Source: Parelaphostrongylus tenuis
Taxonomy: Eukaryota; Nematoda; Chromadorea; Rhabditida; Metastrongylidae
NCBI GenBank assembly: GCA_019055375.1
Contig: JAHQIW010003603.1
Location: 52,896 to 116,895 of the forward strand
Direction: 5' to 3'
Length of the DNA: 64,000 bases
Position numbers and translations under genes: made by a program. Below are positions 14,085 to 25,530 of the stretch, piece by piece (positions within the stretch are counted from its first letter, which is position 1; the number at the start of each line of letters is the position of its first letter). The notes beneath the pieces were generated by a model. The model did no database searches and was not told the DNA's origin. It worked only from the letters and a program-made list of their open reading frames with translations.

Positions 14085-14100
14085 TATAATATGTAAGATC
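14006..14100 (+). repeat. SINE-1 tail fragment plus (AT)n microsatellite
   Basis: A SINE-1 tail (GTTCAAAGTTTCGCAC, ATCACTCAGCATA) runs directly into an (AT)n tract at 14052-14092. Other copies also end in 'GGATATATA', so the microsatellite probably grew from the SINE 3' end. Confidence 0.65.
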
Positions 14101-14204
14101 CACCGCTAGCAGCGGGTAATGAAATATATATGTAGTAAATATCGAATATATCCAATCTCTGTCGGCGTAACTGAATCCAATGCCGATATCGGCTAGCTAG
14201 GTCA

Positions 14205-14375
14205 CATTGTTGACGGTTGTTGCTGAGAGATCAATACCTGTGTCACAGAAAGAGTGATAGTAGAACGAGCACCGATAGTGCAATGGTTAGCACGGGCCCT
14301 TAGAGAGGATGAAGTGTGAGTTCAAATCGCGTCCGACGTTCACAGTTTTGTATATCACTCAAAAATATTGGATAT
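14205..14375 (+). repeat. SINE-1 copy 2 (tRNA-derived)
   Basis: Near full-length copy, about 170 bp: the head block (GATCAATACCTGTGTCACAG, AGAAAGAGTGATAG), a box A (TAGTGCAATGGTTAG) at about 14276, a box-B-like GAGTTCAAATC, then the tail GTTCACAGTTTTG and ATCACTCA. The head block is shared with the copy at 58698, so it belongs to the element and not to the flank. Confidence 0.75.
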
Positions 14376-16309
14376 GCAAGCAATGATTAGTTGGATCTAA
14401 ACTGGCTGTAGAGAGAAAGAGTGGTATAAATGGTTGGAACCATAAATAACAAGTCATTCTACTGGCCATCTTGTTTGTCCAAGAAGCATTGCAGCATGCA
14501 CATAAGCCTAATGCAGGAATCACAGATAAAGTAAAGCCTTCAGCCGTCTGAAGCAAAAAGAGGATTAATTGAGACACTTTAACCCTGTTTTCACTTTCTA
14601 CTAATTGATACACCAAACCTTTTCGCCTTATTAGCCACACCGAGTCCCTATTAGATCATTTAACGACTTTAATGCTTTACAATGGTATATGAGACGATTG
14701 TGGGAACTTTTTGACGTACTCAGCGCTGATTCTTTGTGTGCCCACAAAATGTATGAAGAGTATCAAAAAAGTTAATTTGAAAGAACATGGTGAGAGGCCT
14801 AAATATTTGAGAACAAGTAACTTTGAAGTTAATACAACTACCGTCCATACTCTGTAATTCATGAGAAAAATGACTATGAATGACAAGGGCTGAAGAAGGA
14901 AATGAATAGATGTGTCATGAGTGTACAACGCATAAGAACCTGTTTATCATGACCCTAACTCAAATAGATCGTTTGCAGTAGAGTATGTATGCGATAAAAA
15001 GCGTCATGGCATATAGGAGTTTCAATTCCAAAAACTATTTTTAAGAAGTAAAGTTGGGAAAATTAATTAAATACAATAAGGCAAATAAAAATTAACGAGA
15101 AATCAAGAAAATATTTTGCAAAATTGAAAGAAAAATTGATAAAAAAAAACATGAAACAACTAATTGAGTTTCTTCTGCAACATCTCGTGTAGTCTGAAGA
15201 AAATTGGCCTTGATGATGAACTCTGATGAGGCTGGTACAAAAGTAAGTTGCCTTTTGTGCACTGCTCAAACGCTCCGCTTTTTCACGAAACTTCTTGAAC
15301 CACCACTACACTCTGTTCAGTCGTCGGCAGTTCCTGAGGCCAATTGCCTTATAGATGTATACAGTTGCCTTTGTTGCTTTAGGACTAATTTGATCTGAAA
15401 ATGACAACTTGTTCCTTTTATGGGGTTTGGTACGGCGCTCATACATATTAGACAGTTACTTTTCGTCCTTGGCCGCTAGTAGAGGTATGATTCATTAAAC
15501 CAGTTATAAACACTAGACTGTGGTCATCGCAATGTCGGGGGACTTTGTAGCTTGACATGTTATCATGTTATCAGATTTTCAAACAGCAGCTGTATTTGCA
15601 TCAAACAGCATCTTCTCCATAGCTTGAAATAATTATAACATAACCACATTTATCTAAGAATATACTGTATTTTCAAACGGCGCATTTCAACAATGCATAA
15701 ACTGTAATAGCTTTTTCACTAACTTTATACTACTTGCTGAGCAATTGTCAAATCCTTAAATATAGGGTATTCTATGTGAGTACCTATCTTTGCTATTTTC
15801 TGCCTTCGTTGGCCTTATCTTTCTTAGTTTCTGATTTTACTTTTTTATGTAATGTCTCTGATGTGGGATCGCACAGATGCTGCTGGTTGCCCATGGGATG
15901 CAAGGCGTGCACAAGTTTGTGACTACGCTTTTCGGCAAACCGAACTCTCTAGGGACTTGACACTACTGATCATTTACCACATTATATTTATAAATAAGTT
16001 CCTGAATGGCATGGATTTCCAGCACTGATGATGAACTGCACTTTTTCTAACATGTAAAATGTTTTACAAGTCATTCTTTTCGATTATATAGTCTCTATTT
16101 TTTAACAAAGTAATCGCACAAAAGTAAGCAGTTCTCTGGAGCAGTAAGAATAGGACAAGCAACTCTTTTTTGATGGCTTTATTGCTCTGGATTATCACAG
16201 TTTTAGGAACTGATCTTCAATACCTTTATAACCGACTGTTTCTCGAAATCCCGATCAAATTTAATACATCCTCACAGCATATTTTGGGCCTGTCATTCTT
16301 ATGTGCACT
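14376..16309. other. Intergenic, nothing recognised
   Basis: Both strands were read. Open frames at 14640-14359 and 14928-14677 (minus) encode hydrophobic stretches but show no family motif and no matching splice partners; I do not call them genes. Confidence 0.4.
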
Positions 16310-16745
16310 TACACAGTGCAATACACGTCTTTCAGCTTTGCAGCCTCGTAAGTGGCGCGGTGCCCCTAGTCTGTGCTGATCCCTCTCAGGGAGAGCCCCC
16401 TTACATGGAGGTGTCGTCGACGAGTTTAAGGTGAAAATTCACTAAAATCACGGATATCATATCACTGCATGTCCAGTGACATGATCACCGGATATTGCAG
16501 TGATTAACAGTCGTTTGCTCAAGGCTGGAAATTTTATTATGACACCTTTATGTTCGAGCAGTACCAATATTAAAATACCTTTGTATTCAATCGTACCAAT
16601 GTTCGATTATCATATCAATGGACATGCAGCGATATGTTGCCCATGGATGAAGTGAATTCCAACTTTACACATGGGGTAACATATTCGCCGACGATACCTC
16701 TATGGGACACTGTGCAACTGACGAGACTGCAAGGCCGAATATATG
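16310..16745. mobile_element. Degenerate TIR element, family T1
   Basis: The left end (TACACGTCTTTCAGC, TTTGCAGCCTCGT) and the inverted right end near 16720 (ACGAGACTGCAAGGCCGAA) are reverse-complementary, and both match the arms of the elements at 21478 and 51110. The interior is diverged, with no coding capacity seen. It is probably a non-autonomous, MITE-like insertion. Confidence 0.6.
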
Positions 16746-16869
16746 CTTTCACTATTCCTATGCTGTCAGGATATATTAACTAATCTCCATTTTAAGCTTT
16801 TGCGAGATTGGTAGCTCTTCTTTACGACCGACTGTTCTTCTTGACTATGGATAGTTCTTCTTGAAGACT

Positions 16870-16912
16870 AGCAGACAACGTTTCGCCGTGTTCACCTTCT
16901 CCAGAGCGTGTC
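16870..16912 (-). repeat. CGAAACG repeat motif (hammerhead-like, degenerate)
   Basis: The minus strand reads CTGGAGAAGGTGAAC then ACGGCGAAACGTTGTC. It belongs to the dispersed motif family also seen at 19047, 25490, 27230, 32237, 45108 and 61859. The core is off consensus (CUGGAGA instead of CUGANGA), so I do not claim ribozyme activity. Confidence 0.5.
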
Positions 16913-17164
16913 CTTGTGGCGCTTTTAAGTAATTACGCAGGATATTTTGTTTATATGAAATTTATGACATTCGTTGGTGTTGTTTTATTCAAGAAAAGCA
17001 AATACCATGTCATCTAGTTTAGCGATTACTAATGTTCTTTGCACCGGATGACGTTTGAACCCACCCTCATGTCACTAAATCAAATTGAACAAAGGTGTCA
17101 GCAGATGCCCAGACTGAATCAGTCTGAGATAAGATATGATGCGACTAATTATGTTAAGTTACTC

Positions 17165-17525
17165 TCCCTTTTTGTTTCGTTTGTGTATTACTAGAAATTG
17201 TCCGGAATGCTTCGAGGGGTTTCGCGTCGATGTTTTCGACTCGTGCCTCAGAATTCCAACTACTGTTGCGAAGTCGCCATCGTTACACCTTTGTTTTCTG
17301 TAGGTTCCCTAGAGGTTTGTTTGAGTCCTTATTTGACTTTTCGTCTAGGTGTTCTTGCATGCGGATATAAAGTGATCTGCTTGTTTTTTCGCCTATATAT
17401 TCGTCACCGTATGTCTTGCAGTCGCCGTCTCTGCCGTTAGGGCACATCATGCAATCCTTTGTGTTATCATTATTAAGTGTACAAATATGACTCCGCCGTT
17501 CCTTTTTTGCTGTAATAATAGCCAA
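17165..17525 (-). mobile_element. Penelope-like element fragment, GIY-YIG domain
   Basis: The minus-strand frame at 17540-17283 reads SHICTLNN, CMMCPNGRDGDC, YGDEYIGEKTSRSLYIRMQ and EHLDEKSNK, the Cys-rich linker plus GIY-YIG endonuclease of Penelope-like retroelements. The 'VVYxIxC' strand just before YGDEYIG has been deleted (the linker jumps from DGDCK to TYGDE). Downstream, frameshifted, it still shows the family's C-terminal block (KTSTR, then about SKHSGQF). It is a dead remnant; the reverse-transcriptase part is absent. Confidence 0.8.
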
Positions 17526-17904
17526 AATAAAGCTATACAATTTTTTTTTGGTAGGAAATGCACTGAAAAAGCCATTTATTCTACGTTTTTTTTATATATT
17601 AATTATAGTATAATATGATTTTTATTGTATTTTGAACATGACTTTGTATCAAAAAAGCCAATTCTTCTAGGTCCGCCAAATTGTATTTGAAATTAGTATT
17701 TTCAAAATGGTGATCTGACCTTGCAATGTCGCGATAGCAAGGTAGGTAAGATAAAACCTCCTAAAGCCTCCAGCATCAGCTCTTTTGAAACGATTTCGAT
17801 CGCCTTTGCGACATGAAGCGAGCGTAATGATGCAGCAAAATCGCAAAGTTCCTGCCTTCTGGTTTCTAGTATGATTTTCTCATTAAAGATGCATAACCTT
17901 GGTA
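17526..17904. other. Intergenic, AT-rich
   Basis: AT-rich spacer between two mobile-element remnants; nothing recognised. Confidence 0.4.
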
Positions 17905-18155
17905 TCGATCAAGTACGCATTTTTGCGAACATTTTGGTATGCAACTTGTGTATACTTGCATTATGATGGAGCTGTAGTGGAAACAAATGCTCTTTGCTAC
18001 TCATGCACAAGTGCCTCGTAGGGAAAATGTTGAGCTTGAAGCGAGCTCCGTTCCAAAGAAAATGCAGGCAGGATCTATACCAAAGTGTTTGCAAGAAAAT
18101 GCGCAATTGTACGATACCAAAGTCATGCAATTTTATTGCAAAAATCACAGTATAG
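17905..18155. mobile_element. Long-TIR mariner-like element, copy 1 (internally deleted)
   Basis: The left half (GCGAACATTTTGGTATGCAAC ... CATTATGATGGAGCTG) and right half (GAAAATGCGCAATTGTACG, ATACCAAA) match, respectively, the two inverted arms of the element at 48455-48945. Here the arms are almost back to back, so the interior is largely deleted. Confidence 0.6.
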
Positions 18156-18161
18156 AAATCA

Positions 18162-18335
18162 AGACGTCACGATCCTTGCAATTTTGCTGCATGATAACGC
18201 TCGACTTCACGTTGCATAACCGACCGAAAACGTGATAAAAGAGCTAAGGTGAGAGGTTTTAGGAGATTTCACTTCACCCGCCTTACTCTCCCTACATAAC
18301 ACCGTCAGATTACCACTTGAAATTAATAATTTCAA
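18162..18335 (+). mobile_element. Mariner transposase fragment (catalytic core piece)
   Basis: One frame reads ILAILLHDNARLHVA, then stops, then resumes as PTENVIKEL and EVLGDFTSPALLSLHN. This is the mariner block around the second catalytic Asp (LLHDNARPHV) followed by the PPYSPDL region. At least two in-frame stops make it non-functional. It directly abuts the deleted long-TIR element and may be part of the same insertion. Confidence 0.75.
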
Positions 18336-18399
18336 ATTACAAATTAACGGATGTTAAAAATGGCCTTTTTTTAACAGAAAAAGAACTTGTATATCTTTA

Positions 18400-18835
18400 T
18401 TTTAACTAGTATTGCAGCTAAAAAAATGGCGGAGTCACACTTGTACACCCAATAATACAAAGGGTTGCGTGATATGCCTCAACGCTAGAGACAGCGGCTG
18501 CATGAGAACGAGTACAATATACCTGACTTCTTGCAAGAAACTCGGTGACGAACACATAGGCCAAACAAGCAGACCACCTCATATCCTTATAAAAGAACAC
18601 TTGGACGAAAAGTCAAATAAAAACCCAAACAAGCCTCTAGGTACACCAGAATACAAAGGCATAGCTATGGCGACTTTGCGGTGGTAGTTAAACTCCTGCG
18701 GCACGAAAAAATCGGCACGAGAAGCCCTTGAAGCATTCCGAATAAATTCTAGGAGCACACAAATGAACGAGAAGGGAGACTGACTTAACATAACCAGGCA
18801 TATGACATCTTATTCTGGATTGGTTTTATAGTCCT
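18400..18835 (+). mobile_element. Penelope-like element 3' part, GIY-YIG endonuclease
   Basis: This is the most complete copy of the family. Frame 18412-18687 reads SHTCTPNN, GCVICLNARDSGCM, STIYLTSCKKLGDEHIGQTS, PPHILIKEHLDEKS and NKPLG, i.e. zinc-binding Cys linker, 'GIY' strand, '(Y/H)IG' motif and the RxxEH helix. After a stop and frame change it continues AREALEAFRINSRSTQMNEK and NITRHMTSYSGL, the usual C-terminal end. Reverse-transcriptase sequence upstream was not recognised, so it is 5'-truncated, as is typical for retroelements. Confidence 0.85.
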
Positions 18836-19046
18836 AGTATCTCCTGACACTTGTTCGACTCGACCTAGTGAGATAGGGGCGTGTGATCATATGTCATCTC
18901 GCACAAAGAACATAGGTAGTTTTGGACTAGATAACACGGTAAATGATTTTTCTCGAATAAAATAACGCACACGAATGCTATAGATTTTCGCTTTCACTGT
19001 AATGTTTCGCAAAATTATTCAATTGGCGTTACAATTACGCTCAAGC

Positions 19047-19082
19047 TTTGAGGAAGGTGAACTCGTCGAAATGTCTTGCAAG
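19047..19082 (+). ncRNA. Hammerhead-like motif 3' of the Penelope-like copy
   Basis: TTTGAGGAAGGTGAAC then TCGTCGAAATGTCTTGC lies about 210 bases beyond the Penelope-like coding remnant. It has CUGANGA-like and GAAA-N-GUC blocks but with substitutions (UUGAGGA; GAAAU). The copy at 61859 sits in the same relative place. Penelope-like elements are known to carry hammerhead ribozymes, so I read this as a decayed one. Confidence 0.45.
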
Positions 19083-19089
19083 AGCACAA

Positions 19090-21475
19090 CTGCTCAACAG
19101 GTTTGAAACGGCGAGCATTGTAGGCTGGCGAGTTATTCAAGCGGCTGGGAATGGCGGTTGGCGGTGGGCGCTCCAATGATGACCTGTTACTTATAAAATC
19201 AAATTCATATATTAAGAAAACTCCATGACCGCTGAAATATAGGGTATCACTTATGAAACATCCGTAAAGGTATTTTTTAGTAAGAGAAACGCCCATGTTT
19301 GCTAAATCTTTCAACGATAAAGAAAATTCTTGCGAAAATAATTAGTTACAGTTGGTTTTAAATACTTTTATTTACTTGTGTATTTCTTCAAAATTCTATC
19401 TAATTTATCTTTTGTTTCCAATTATAATAGGTATTTACCTCTATACATAAGCACTATAAATGCATTTTTGGATTACATAGCCAATCTGCACTTCTGGAAT
19501 CAAATATCGCGACATAAACCAATCAGTTTTTATATTATCTTCGTCCAAACAATACCGGAAAGTTACCCAAATTGAAATCAGCAAGTAACGAGATATTTGT
19601 TGAAAATGAAACTGCCCACCTGCGTGCTAAGTGACAAAAAAGCTCACAAAGTGGGTGACAAAAAAGTTCAACTGAGCCTAAATAACGAACGAAATCGTAT
19701 AAACTGCACAGAAAAAATTCGTTTGAGAGAGCTACGGGGGGATCAATTTGGTTAAGGAGATTAAAGCCGTATACGATAACTAATACAGGCTTTTACGGGT
19801 AATAGATACTGTCCACACCATCTGTTTGGAAAAAACCGTAGTAAATGTCATGAACAACAGCAACCTGGATCATTGAATCATGTTTTTTTGATAATTCAAA
19901 CTCAAAACGTAAATAACAGTGATTTTTCTCTGAGGAAAGAGGTTTAGATGCACAAAAAAGATGTACAGAAGCTCTCTCTTTATCGCATTGTGTGGTGAAT
20001 AGTTTTCGAAATCTGCTCGTTTAACCCTCTCACGCCGCACGTTGTAAGGGAAGCAGCGTCGCGTCGTCGCTCGTGCATAGTCGCGGCGATCAGTCTTTCC
20101 CTTAGAGCACGTAATCTTCCATTGCTGTGGCTTCGTATTGAATTCACACCTTTCTCATCGATAAAAAAGATTTTGTCATCACCAAAGGAGGTGATTCGAA
20201 ATTGGAACCTCAATTACATTGTTTTCCATTGAAATATGCTATAAATGTCACAAAACAATGACTTGTTCGTCTGAAGTGATACTGCACATTGCAATGTAGT
20301 ACCATTCCATGGATAACTTCAAAAAACTTCTATCATTAGTTTACTTTAAGAAATGAAACTTCTACAAAGTTGTAGAAGAGGCATTGTTCTACTGTCGTAT
20401 GAGAGAATAATTCTTTATATCCACCTATACTCAATAATGAGCATTATTCGTAGCGAGAACTTGGAAGCAACGCCGACGCTTTCTCTAAAACCCTAAAAAT
20501 TTGAGAAGAAAAATGACATCATTACGAGAAAATCGTATTTTAGAGTGTTTTTGAACATTCCTGCGCAATGTTTGGTTATATTCAATTATAAATATCTTTT
20601 GTCTCTAATTTCAGCAAAAGTTCACCTTTACACATTGCCACAAATTGATAATATTCGAGTATTTAGTGGCATTATTATTCTGCACTTCTAAGTCGAGAAA
20701 AGCGACATAAATCTTCCAGTTCTAAAATCCTCTAACCCAACAGAATAACCAAAAGTTATCGAAGCCTTTTTGGAATAATAATAAGTGGTTCGTGAAAAAC
20801 GGTGATGCTCACTGCATGCGATGGCATCTCATCGACAACTTTCACCAACTTTTTAGTTTTTAGTGTACTTCACAAGCTGTGACCATTACAAATTCAAAGA
20901 ACAGTTCTCTAGATCACTATGTGAATGTGAGGCTTTTCTATCTGCGTATTCTATGCCAAGAGCGTCAACACTATCCAGGATATAATGTCAAGAAAATCCG
21001 CTGTGAAGTTATATCAACGCACTTTGATCGCAAAACGTATCCCTCTTTTAGCTGCTACAACAAAATAAGGGAGTATTTACATAAAACAAGTTCAGTGCAA
21101 AGATTCGCATCTCCTGAACTATCCAATCATTGCAAATACTTTAGCAAAAAAAGCTCTGTTGAGTAAAATAGCGAAGGAAATAGGAATCTATCTCACAAAT
21201 GTGGGTGCGCGCCATACAACCATAATGAAAATCAGAAATTCTAAAGCAATACGGTGTTTTTTTACTGAAGGGACGTTTTCTTATGTCGCCTCAACAACAA
21301 TTTATCTCATTATGACACAATATATGCTTAGAATCAAATGCGACTATGAATTACCAAGAGAATCCACTGCAAAGCTAAAACTACGTATTTCAAATGCAAA
21401 ACGTTTTACTGTTTACTTTAAGTGTTTCGCTAAGACCACGCTCAAAATTTCAATACATCTCATAACTTTAATTGG
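19090..21475. other. Intergenic, no gene recognised
   Basis: No exon recognised. A GC-rich patch at about 20030-20100 contains GCGACGACGCGAC on the minus strand, shared with about 44835-44850, so it is part of a low-copy repeat. The open frames here (20879-21166, 20213-19980) show no family motif. Confidence 0.4.
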
Positions 21476-21477
21476 AG

Positions 21478-21842
21478 CGAACATGTCATGTGGTTTTTTA
21501 GGGGGCTCTTCTACAGCCCGACACACATACTTCGGCCTTACAGCCTCGTCAGTCGGACATGACTTTCAACTAGATCGGCAATTTACGATGCTCGTATCTC
21601 TGTAATACCAGCCAAGAGCAATGGAGTGTCAAAGATTGCCGATCTCATGATTTTTCACATAACGGCGATTGTGCAAATCGTTCGCCGTCGCCTATGTCTT
21701 TATAGGGGAATATAGAGATCCCCCAGAGGATTGACTAAAGACGAAGGGCCTGCCCGACTGACGAGGCTGCAAGGCCGAAACACGTGTATAGTGCTGTACA
21801 AGAGCCCACAGCAGATCACATGACATGGTGGCTCTAATAGTA
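21478..21842. mobile_element. TIR element, family T1, best single copy
   Basis: The left arm (ACATGTCATGTGG, GGGCTCTTCTACAGC, CTTCGGCCTTACAGCC, TCGTCAGTCGG) and the right arm, inverted (CCGACTGACGAGGC, TGCAAGGCCGAAACACG, CAAGAGCCCACAGC, CACATGACATGG), are reverse complements over about 100 bp. The interior 'CCAGCCAAGAGCAAT..GAGTGT' is shared with the copy at 51110. There is no transposase; about 365 bp; MITE-like. The 148-codon open frame 21159-21605 that enters it is incidental. Confidence 0.8.
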
Positions 21843-22074
21843 ATTATGGGTATTTTGCAAAACGTTATTTCTTTCTATATGTATAACGCAGTAAGAGGCT
21901 GTACACCAGATCAAGCTTTTTGTTAAAATCAGACTTCTCAAGCTAGCGAATGACTACAAAAACACGGGCTTAAAAAAAGATATAGCAATTGAAAATGTGT
22001 TCGTTTTTAAAGATGTGGTTATCTCGCTGAAATATAAGAGTTCTTGATATATGGACGTTATTCTCTTGCTAGAA

Positions 22075-22320
22075 ATGGCGCATGTGGCGCAGTGGTTAAA
22101 AGTGCTCTCCGTCGAACACGAGGGCAATGGTTCGATCTCGCTCACATGTCTGGGAGGATAACCAGCACTGATTTGGTACAGCGGTAGGGCACTGTAAGTC
22201 ATTGTAGAGGCCAGATATGGATTCAATCACCTCAAACGAAGTTAAAAATTGAAGACGCATGCATTACGCATCTCTCAGGGATTGATCAACGCCGAGAGTT
22301 TTATCCTTTAGAGTTTCTAA
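22075..22320 (+). repeat. SINE-2 copy (tRNA-derived)
   Basis: It starts with a good pol III box A (TGGCGCAGTGGTTAA, about 22086) and box B (GGTTCGATCTC, about 22131), followed by a body shared with 3092-3390 (GGCCAGATATGGATTC, CACCTCAAACGAAG, CTCAGGGATTGATCAA). Minus-strand frame 22226-21954 is a shadow of it. Confidence 0.8.
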
Positions 22321-22524
22321 TGTCTCTCAGACCCTAAAATTGGTTAAAAAAATCCCTCAATTCCTTTGCGACCTGCGTTAACACGAATCCGCGATATTGC
22401 AGCTACGATACCTGAATGAGAATTTACGGAGCGGCGTGCTACAAAACGTAGTAGCCGAGGCAGACTTACAACGTGTTATTTCGAACAGGAAAAGCTCATA
22501 TTCAAAAAACATGCTGGTATCAAT

Positions 22525-22590
22525 TCATATATATATACAATTTATATACATATATATGCATGCATATATGATACATTATATATTTACTGA
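22525..22590. repeat. AT-rich simple repeat (ATATAC/ATGCAT)
   Basis: Short alternating purine-pyrimidine tract of ATATAT, ATACAT and ATGCATGCATAT units. No other content is seen nearby. Confidence 0.6.
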
Positions 22591-23089
22591 TGAGGAAACT
22601 ATTCATAGAGTCTTCGCAAATGGTTCTGCTCCAAGAATAGACTCCATGTGAGACCGGACACTGGAGATGAGAAGGGTTATGAACAGCACGAAATACTCTC
22701 TGCTGGAGGGACATAGATAATGAACGTATGATAAGGTCAACTGTATTGTTAATGAACACGCATAAGATTGTTAACAGCAAGGTTTATTCAGTGGATTATC
22801 AGATGACATTTGGGCAGTTTTGGTCATTTCAGAGTCTAAAAAGTCTAGTTTGAACTTTATCTACTCAAACAAGCACTTTCATGACCTCAACAAAGGGGAA
22901 ATTGGTAGCAGTGACTGAGATACCAACTACCCTAAGAAACCAGCTTCGCCGCAAGCGCTTCCATAATTGTTTATAAGACACACAAAAATGCACAATTTAC
23001 TTTAACGGTAGAGAATTCGACTGCATGGTTTTGGATACGACATACCTAAATCGTTTTTCAGGAAGCAATGACGAATTCTTCGGTAAGAT

Positions 23090-23355
23090 GGTGGTCCATT
23101 CTGTGCCCATATAAATAAACATCTAATTAGAAAGCTTGAAACTACGCAGAATACATGAAGTCAAGCAGAACTATGCACGCATAGGAAGGCACAACGAGGA
23201 ATATTCAATTTCAAAGTCACTGTTCTTGTGTTGGATGTCAAACATCAACTCGTGAAATTCTCGAATCATATAGAATGAAGACAAAATCCAGGAATAGGCC
23301 AAGAAAAGAGCATCTTGCGATCACCACTGATTTCGTACCATAATCTCAGGTCGAT
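23090..23355 (+). mobile_element. Penelope-like element 3' fragment
   Basis: From 23246 one frame reads STREILESYRMKTKSRN, RPRKEHLAITTDFVP and a stop, the same C-terminal block as ARExLEAFxxNxR in the other Penelope-like copies here. The piece upstream (HARIGRHNEEYSI) is a weaker match to the preceding region. Only the extreme 3' end of the coding region survives. Confidence 0.65.
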
Positions 23356-25489
23356 TATTCAGTCTATGTCTGGTTCTCAGCTATACTCTCATCACACCGC
23401 TCTTGCAAGTACAATTTTCATTTCTAGATGGTTCGAATGATGTTGTCAAGACGTGATGAAAAAGTAGTTCACTTCCTGAATTCAACGACACCCTGATCCA
23501 CAAGCAGCTCAACACATTACTTGGAACTGAGATTGAGGCGCTCATGAAAGTGCACTCACTGTTCATGTTGGTTCGTAAAATTTCAATCTGGGAATATTAG
23601 TTTTTATGACACTGTATGAAAGTCATGGGTGCCTGTTAACAACTAGAAACGGTCATTTGGCAGGCAAGTAAAGCTATCGCTCTGAAAACTATTTGAGAAT
23701 TTTTTTAAAGATATCAGTCTAACTGTGCAACAATCGAGGAGCACTTAGAAGGTACGAAAGAGGTGAAAATTTTCGATGAATGATCACTGAGGAAGTTAGA
23801 AAAAATATCGAGGAGATCGTCACTACAAAGTGTCTTATCACTTTCTATCCGCAACAAAAATGACCCAATTCTCAATCGCATTGTAGCTTGTGGTGAAGAG
23901 TAGATCATGCTTGGCAATCAACGGCAATCAACGGCACTAAGCTTCGGCTTGGACACCGCCACTCCCTATTTTCAACTCCTAAGGCTGAGTTTGCAACAAA
24001 GTTGAATACACACGTAGTGAGCGGCATGTAAGCTGTAGGGTATGTAAAATACGGCTAGTAAGGCCTTTTGAAAACCATTTCTTTTCGAAACCCTTCGAGT
24101 CTTTGGGCCTTCAAAGCCTTCTAGGCCTTTCTAGGCTACTTTCTCACTTTACGAACCAAACAATGAAACGATGATCTTAAAAAACAAGTTTGGCACGATG
24201 AAGGTGATTATTTATCACTTGATCGACAGTGTAAGTCAGTAACACAGCATACCATGATAAACATGGTTAATACATACATACCACAGAACAAATAAAATCA
24301 AACAACTTGAGATAATAATGAAATAAAATGGATATGATAAGTAGAATAATAATAAATGTTATGGTAATATGAACTATACATAATGAATAATTTCATGAAT
24401 TCATAATCTTCATACTCACTAAACGCTCAACGTGCACGTACGAATTGGTTTTTGCGCTTAGGAAATCATGCATTTCGATTTGTTCACTATCGCGTCATTG
24501 ATAATCTATAATTTGGATTTTTTCTGCGATTTATGCTCAGTCCGATCCTTTCTCCACTCTCAAGTGTACTGTGCATCGTATGTGCTTTACTCTGACTCTT
24601 CAAAACAAGATGGTGTTATTCACTAAACGAAAGCTTGATGAAGGATTTCCATTATCACAAATGACTTTCTCGTCTCAATCGAGTGACTTCCATAACTTCT
24701 GCATTCGACAGTGAGCATCTTTGGCGAAACAGTGCCGCCTTGCCGACCAAATTTTCCCATAAGTATGATGAGGAGTCGAGAGGTTTTTCACAGTTCCCAG
24801 AATCAACATTAGAGGTAGGTGACATTGATGTGGGACTTTTATGACCATGGAAGTTGCTTGGATCTAGTCGATGCAGCAAAACCCTTGTCCTAATCCTATT
24901 CCGCTCGACTACTTGACCTTTGAATAAAAATTTTTTGCAGCTGTAAAAGGATAATTTTTGCAACGAACTTATAGTCTACAGTCAACATTCTCGTAGGCAG
25001 AATGACTTTGCGCTATGTCTTTCAATATCCGAAAATTTTTGTTCTTGATGGTAGGATGGCATATGTGCTTCAAGAGCTACACGATGTGAATGCTTGAACC
25101 ACTGCCTCGGGTGATGATTAAAGAGATGGGGTAGAAGGATTGCCGTTTCGATCAAGATCATTGCCTCCGGCTGATGTTCAAGCAATACAACAGCTTTTCG
25201 TTTTCTTGAAATGTATTTGAAAATACAATAGATTTGTTGATAATCTCGATCATCAAGTTACTTTTTTTAAGCAAGCACGCTTGTGAGTTTGATGCTATTT
25301 TCTCACAATGACCGACATTCCACAATTTCGCCTTCTTGCAGTCGTTTCAATGTATAATTTCTATGCGCGCTCCACTAAAGGCCTCTACGTGGAGACCTCC
25401 TTGCGCACTGCTATTTCTCATCCATGTGAATTAAATGCGTTTGCTTTTATGTGAAAAATTAGCATAATAAGAAACTCGTAGAAAACGAC

Positions 25490-25530
25490 AGTGGAGAAGG
25501 TGAACTCGGCCGAAACGTTAGCTATTGTGA
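25490..25530 (+). repeat. CGAAACG repeat motif copy
   Basis: GTGGAGAAGGTGAACTCGG then CCGAAACGTTAGC, followed shortly by AATAAA. It matches the copies at 16870, 32237 and 45108. The stem-II-like GGU..GCC pairing is present; the CUGANGA block is imperfect. Confidence 0.5.

Noticed and set aside
21159..21605. 148-codon open frame on the plus strand
   Set aside because: Its second half is the arm of a T1 inverted-repeat element and the first half has no recognisable domain.
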